Shown here piece by piece: positions 12,781-14,887 of a stretch of DNA of 14,887 nucleotides (position 1 is its first letter; each line of letters begins with the position of its first letter). The stretch covers positions 88,986 through 103,872 of the forward strand of contig DDVH01000024.1 of the NCBI GenBank assembly GCA_002345215.1, given 5' to 3'. Origin of the DNA: Anaerolineales bacterium UBA2317 (GTDB taxonomy: Bacteria; Chloroflexota; Anaerolineae; Anaerolineales; Villigracilaceae). A program made the translations under genes and the position numbers. The notes under the pieces are model-generated. The model was not told where the DNA came from. It made no database searches and saw only the letters and a program-made list of their open reading frames with translations.

Positions 12781-14887
12781 TTATAAAAGAGTTTTCAAAT
12801 CTTCCACAGTTGCAAAATATTTTCGATAAGCAGATGTTTCATTTAAAACACCTCGTAATGCAACAAACAACTCCGCTTGCAAATATGGATTCTTCTCTTG
12901 CTTTTCATTCGATAAATTAACTTGACCTTCATCTACATCTACAGTTAAGCCGCCGTTTGCAACTAGCCATTGAAGTCCGATTTCAATGGCTAGTTCACGT
13001 GATGCCATTGCGGATGCAAGTTCTTGAATAGAAGTCTTTCCTTCTTTTTTATTCAAAGCAAATTTACATAAACCTGCCAAGCGATTTAAGAATTCTTCTG
13101 GCTTCTCTTCTGATGGTAAAACACCGAAAACATAAATCGTTTTTGGTTTTACAACTTCCAATGCTTTTCGCAATTCTGCTGGTGATGGGGGAGTTGTGTA
13201 AATTGCAAATTCATCAGCTTGAGTCAACTCAAAACGTGACTTGCCTTTGGGTTTATCCGCGCCTTCAGCCCATACCAACGTTTCAACGTTTAAACGTTCG
13301 AACGTTTGAACGTTAAGCCTCAAATCCCGAATATCGAATCCCGATTCCCGAATCTCAACTACTGCTTCTTCAACGACTCTAAAATCCTGAAACTGCAAAT
13401 TGACTTGTCTTTGTCCACGATAGGATGATGCTCTCAAAGAATAAGCAATGTCAATTTTGCTTCCGTTTTCGGGTAAGTCTGTGCCTGCTCCGCCCCAGAA
13501 CAAAATAGATTGTGTATTTCCGTTTTCATCTTCAATGTTGATTCGCAAATGTTCTTTTGTTTTTCCAATTTCACTTTTGGATTTGAGAGTCACATTTCTT
13601 GTGGCAAGTGTTAACTCTGGATTCCCTGCTCCGAATGGAGCGAGCATTTCCAATGAATCAGCAAAGTCAATGTTGATGTCTGATAAATCAAGCCATTCAT
13701 CAATTTGTAAAATTGGTTCTTCGTAGACAATGTGACCAAGTTGTTTTTCAATCGCTTTGCCGAGTCCTTTGCGGAATTGGAGCAAATCATCTTTTTTGAG
13801 TGAAAGTCCTGCCGCCATGGGATGACCGCCGAAGCCAAGCAAAATATTTTTTTGTGAAGCAATCGCATCCGTGATGTGCAAACCTTCTATCGATCGCGCA
13901 GAACCGCGCAGAATTCCATCTTCTGATTCATTTAAGAGAATCGCAGGTTTGTGATATCGCTCGACTAATTTATTTGCGACAATGCCAACAACTCCGCCTG
14001 CCCAATTTGGATGTGATAAAACAATTGCAGGTTCATCTAATAATTTTGAGTTTTCTTTTAACTGTGCTTCGGCAGATTGATAGATTTGAGATGTCAATAA
14101 TCTTCGTTGCGCATTCAAGCCTTCAATTTGTGCGGCTAAGACTCTGGCTCTGGCTGAATCTTGTGTGATTAATAATTCAACGGCAGGATTCGCATCACCT
14201 AACCTGCCTAAAGCATTTAATCGTGGTGCGAATGTGAAGCCAATCGTTTCTTCGGTCAAAGTTTCTAATTTTGTATTTGATAACTCAGCGATTGTTTTTA
14301 ATCCCAGCCGATTTGTATTTTTTAATTGCTCAATTCCTTTTTTTGCTAAGGCACGGGTTTCATCTTTTAGTAAGGCGACATCAGCAATTAAACCTAATGC
14401 AACTAAATCAAGTAAACCATCTGACCGTAGACCGTTGACGGTGGACGGTTTTTCACGGTCTACGGTCTGCGGTCTATCGTCTAAAAGTGCTTCTGCAAGT
14501 TTGAAGGCAACGCCAACACCTGCTAAAGTTTTTAATGGATGATTCTCTGGCAACAATTTTGGATTGATAATTACTTTCGCATTGGGTAATGTTTCACCTA
14601 CATCGTGATGGTCTGTTATGACGACATCCACGCCATGTGCATTTGCAAAATCAATGGCTTCGTGTGCGGTGATACCTGTGTCACAAGTAAGAATTAATTT
14701 TGCGCCATTATCAATGATGCGAGTCAGTGATTCAACATGTACGCCGTGACTTTCTTTTCCGCGAATTGGAACGTAATAGGTCACATTGGCATTTAATGCT
14801 TGTAAAGTTTGAACAAGCAACGCGGTAGATGTCTGTCCATCTACGTCAAAATCTCCCCACACACAAATTTTATTTTTTTGCTCAATA
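12781..14887 (-). CDS. recJ: Single-stranded-DNA-specific exonuclease RecJ, 5' end outside the window
   Basis: RecJ degrades single-stranded DNA 5' to 3' in recombination and mismatch repair. The frame is open to the window edge; a GTG at 14862 codes for the Val before GDFDVDG (motif I) and is not the start. Further DHH phosphoesterase motifs are LTCDTG, VVITDHHDVGE and GVGVAFKLAEAL, then the DHHA1 segment GFGGHPMAAGLSL and an OB-fold part (LAPFGAGNPEL onward). Counting that Val as residue 1, 128-147 and 503-529 do not resemble RecJ: the first lies between GVGVAFKLAEALL and LLDLVALGLIADVALL, the second after the OB domain. Both are encoded by palindromic repeats and keep the frame. The C-terminal part after 530 is not recognised. 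A coupled alpha-barrel gene follows. Confidence 0.93.
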   Translation of the reverse strand, partial: IEQKNKICVWGDFDVDGQTSTALLVQTLQALNANVTYYVPIRGKESHGVHVESLTRIIDNGAKLILTCDTGITAHEAIDFANAHGVDVVITDHHDVGETLPNAKVIINPKLLPENHPLKTLAGVGVAFKLAEALLDDRPQTVDREKPSTVNGLRSDGLLDLVALGLIADVALLKDETRALAKKGIEQLKNTNRLGLKTIAELSNTKLETLTEETIGFTFAPRLNALGRLGDANPAVELLITQDSARARVLAAQIEGLNAQRRLLTSQIYQSAEAQLKENSKLLDEPAIVLSHPNWAGGVVGIVANKLVERYHKPAILLNESEDGILRGSARSIEGLHITDAIASQKNILLGFGGHPMAAGLSLKKDDLLQFRKGLGKAIEKQLGHIVYEEPILQIDEWLDLSDINIDFADSLEMLAPFGAGNPELTLATRNVTLKSKSEIGKTKEHLRINIEDENGNTQSILFWGGAGTDLPENGSKIDIAYSLRASSYRGQRQVNLQFQDFRVVEEAVVEIRESGFDIRDLRLNVQTFERLNVETLVWAEGADKPKGKSRFELTQADEFAIYTTPPSPAELRKALEVVKPKTIYVFGVLPSEEKPEEFLNRLAGLCKFALNKKEGKTSIQELASAMASRELAIEIGLQWLVANGGLTVDVDEGQVNLSNEKQEKNPYLQAELFVALRGVLNETSAYRKYFATVEDLKTLL
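13276..13358. repeat. Composite repeat inside recJ: AACGTTNN octamer array plus ATTCGGG-type units
   Basis: AACGTT occurs five times at an exact 8-base pitch (13277, 13285, 13293, 13301, 13309), giving nested palindromes such as 13285-13298 and 13293-13306. Directly beside it, 13321-13358 is built of ATTCGGGA-like units on the minus strand. The whole is read in the recJ frame as about 27 residues, with the near-repeat NVQTFERL/NVETL. Confidence 0.8.
14422..14482. repeat. GACCGTAGAC-type palindromic repeat inserted in recJ
   Basis: GACCGTAGACCGT at 14423-14435 is the exact reverse complement of 14455-14467. The full 60-base element is made of GACCGT/ACGGTC units and is read in the recJ frame as 20 residues (128-147). 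A second copy of the same family lies at 8118-8155 between the sugar-acid genes. Confidence 0.83.

Noticed and set aside
13277..13314. CRISPR-like array
   Set aside because: The units are 8 bases with no spacers; this is a simple tandem palindromic repeat within a coding frame.
14860..14862. GTG as the recJ start
   Set aside because: It codes for the Val that directly precedes motif I (GDFDVDG); RecJ proteins have tens of residues before this, and the frame stays open to the window edge.

Overview
The window looks like a chromosomal segment of a moderately AT-rich bacterium, most plausibly a Chloroflexota member of the Anaerolineae type. This is an inference from the protein families (Aap-type transporter, QW-motif alpha/alpha-barrel protein, TIR-TPR protein) and from the many short palindromic repeats between and inside genes; no rRNA or marker gene settles it. 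There are no tRNA or rRNA genes, no CRISPR array and no insertion sequence. Coding density is high and no gap exceeds 150 bases.

Layout. Positions 1-3539 (+) hold a general L-amino-acid ABC transporter operon: the end of aapJ, a hairpin terminator/attenuator, then aapQ, aapM and aapP, closed by a hairpin shared with the convergent genes. Positions 3577-5001 (-) hold a hotdog-fold thioesterase gene and two tandem paralogous lipoprotein genes. Position 5150 onward (+) has an ALDH7-class aldehyde dehydrogenase very like alpha-aminoadipic semialdehyde dehydrogenase, then a small YkgJ-type cysteine-cluster gene bracketed by two palindromic repeats. Positions 7265-10033 (-) hold a YjhG/YagF-type sugar-acid dehydratase and an FAH-fold 2-keto-3-deoxy-pentonate dehydratase; together they would convert a pentonate such as D-xylonate to 2-oxoglutarate semialdehyde (Weimberg-type route). 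Positions 10123-11772 (-) encode a TIR-TPR protein. Positions 11850-14887 (-) encode a QW-motif alpha/alpha-barrel protein one base downstream of recJ, whose 5' end lies outside the window.

Metabolic theme: uptake of amino acids, probable lysine/pipecolate breakdown, and sugar-acid breakdown, with products entering central metabolism near 2-oxoglutarate. The link between these units is inference; only the dehydratase/FAH pair looks like a true pathway operon.

The most unusual signal is a set of short dispersed palindromic elements of at least five kinds. They sit between genes, overlap stop codons (both convergent stops at 7256/7265, and the dehydratase stop at 8144), and in two places lie inside the recJ reading frame, adding 20 and about 27 residues without breaking it.
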